This document shows, piece by piece, positions 63,196 through 64,000 of a DNA stretch of 64,000 nt; position 1 is the stretch's first letter; every line of letters begins with the position of its first letter. The stretch spans positions 486,001 through 550,000 of the forward strand of contig JADJPL010000001.1 in NCBI GenBank assembly GCA_016713275.1, in the 5' to 3' direction. The notes beneath the pieces are model-generated. The model saw only the letters and a program-made list of their open reading frames with translations, ran no database searches and was not told the DNA's origin. The translations under genes were made by a program, and so were the position numbers. The stretch is from Haliscomenobacter sp. (GTDB lineage: Bacteria > Bacteroidota > Bacteroidia > Chitinophagales > Saprospiraceae).

Positions 63196-64000
63196 ATGTC
63201 CGACCTGTATAGCCAAACCTGCCAGGAGTGCAGCCAGTTGATTACCAAGCGGTACAGCACTTCGTTCTCCATGGGAATCCGGGTATTCGACCGGAAATTC
63301 CGCGACCCCATTTATGCTATTTACGGATTCGTGCGATTCGCGGATGAAATTGTGGATACCTTCCATGGATTTCCAAAAAAAGAATTGCTGGATCAGTTTC
63401 GTCTGGAAACGCATAAGGCGATTGAAGGTAAGATCAGCCTTAATCCGGTCTTACACGCATTCCAGCAAACCGTCAATAAATACCATATCGAGAAGGAACT
63501 GATTGATGCGTTCCTGGATAGCATGGAGATGGATCTTCACCACACGGTGTATGAAGAGACCATGTATAAAAAGTACATCTATGGTTCGGCAGAAGTCGTT
63601 GGCCTAATGTGCTTGCGCGTGTTTTGCGACGGAGATTCGTTGAAGTACGAGCGGCTAAAAGAACCGGCCTGCGCTTTGGGGTCGGCTTTTCAGAAGATCA
63701 ATTTCCTTCGGGATATGAAAAGCGATTTTGACGACCGGGGCCGCGTTTATTTTCCGGGAGTCGATTTTCAGCATTTTACCAATGAAGACAAGATCCGGAT
63801 CGAAGCCGACATCCGGAAGGACTTTGATTTTGCGCTGACCGGCATCGTGCAGTTGCCGAAGGGAGTTCGTTTTGGGGTGTACCTGGCTTATGTCTATTAT
63901 ACCCAACTGTTCAAGCACATCATCCGGGAGCCGGCACATCAGGTGAAGAAAAAGCGGATTCGGGTTCACGACGGGAAAAAGGTGCTCCTGCTTTTTAGCT
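63196..64000 (+). CDS. crtB: Phytoene synthase CrtB, 3' end beyond window
   Basis: The frame is open from ATG 63196 to the window edge (268 codons). Squalene/phytoene synthase motifs: RYSTSFSMGIRVF, AIYGFVRFADEIVDTF (first DxxxD), GSAEVVGLMCL, LGSAFQKINFLRDMKSDFDDRGRVYFP (second DxxxD). It condenses two geranylgeranyl diphosphates to phytoene for CrtI. It starts 33 bp after crtI, so they form a carotenoid operon. Confidence 0.95.
   Translation, partial: MSDLYSQTCQECSQLITKRYSTSFSMGIRVFDRKFRDPIYAIYGFVRFADEIVDTFHGFPKKELLDQFRLETHKAIEGKISLNPVLHAFQQTVNKYHIEKELIDAFLDSMEMDLHHTVYEETMYKKYIYGSAEVVGLMCLRVFCDGDSLKYERLKEPACALGSAFQKINFLRDMKSDFDDRGRVYFPGVDFQHFTNEDKIRIEADIRKDFDFALTGIVQLPKGVRFGVYLAYVYYTQLFKHIIREPAHQVKKKRIRVHDGKKVLLLFS

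Overview
The window looks like chromosomal DNA from a Bacteroidota (Bacteroidetes) bacterium, probably a Saprospiria-like lineage; the family-level guess is inference. The supporting evidence is carboxypeptidase-regulatory-like TonB receptors, a TonB receptor/DUF4249 pair, a PorE-like TPR-PD40-OmpA protein, DUF4175, tandem Skp genes, a 31-residue AURKAIP1/COX24-type basic protein, and promoters of the form TTG-N19/20-TAnnTTTG, the Bacteroidetes type. Almost all of the sequence is housekeeping and envelope genes. I see no prophage, insertion sequence, CRISPR array or classical defence island.

Layout. 1-6.5 kb, mostly minus strand: sorbosone dehydrogenase-like lipoprotein (cut by the window edge), OmpA/PD40 protein, lipoyl E2 acyltransferase, cinA, birA. 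6.5-11.1 kb: rsfS, ftsH, peroxiredoxin, clpS, PfkB kinase. 11.1-12.1 kb: tRNA-Asn followed by three truncated, hairpin-modified tRNA-Asn copies and a GIY-YIG nuclease gene. 12.1-18.9 kb: rlmN, aminopeptidase P, rpoN, class III aminotransferase, GH25 lysozyme. 18.9-25.2 kb: DUF1501/DUF1800 pair, thioredoxin-fold protein, thiL, M28 peptidase, tRNA-Val. 25.2-34.9 kb: TonB receptor, TPR-VWA protein, small OmpA protein, membrane protein, hutH, two skp-like genes, trmB. 35-42.6 kb: hypothetical, dapD, pth, glycosyltransferase, RNase G, 31-residue basic protein, TPR lipoprotein, HU/IHF. 43-53 kb: yicC, gmk, apaG, TonB receptor + DUF4249, OmpA lipoprotein, alpha/beta hydrolase, M1 aminopeptidase. 53-64 kb: DUF4175, RsbW-like ATPase + ybeY, mfd, rhodanese lipoprotein, crtI and crtB (cut by the window edge).

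The most unusual structure is the tRNA-Asn locus. After an intact tRNA gene and its terminator come three copies of the tRNA 3' part. In each copy the anticodon region and the T-loop region are replaced by 18-nt hairpins sharing a TCCCGCA/TGCGGG stem. Every copy carries the same terminator, and a GIY-YIG nuclease gene occupies the linker before the third copy.

A second pattern needs care. About a dozen conserved genes (E2, ftsH, rlmN, two TonB receptors, TPR-VWA, skp, M1 peptidase, ybeY, mfd, crtI) are broken. Most breaks are single-base changes in homopolymer runs, and two are clean C-to-T nonsense changes at conserved glutamines. Because the damage is spread evenly and hits genes that are normally essential, I read most of it as consensus error in the assembly, not biology. 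These genes are annotated at full length with the lesion positions stated.
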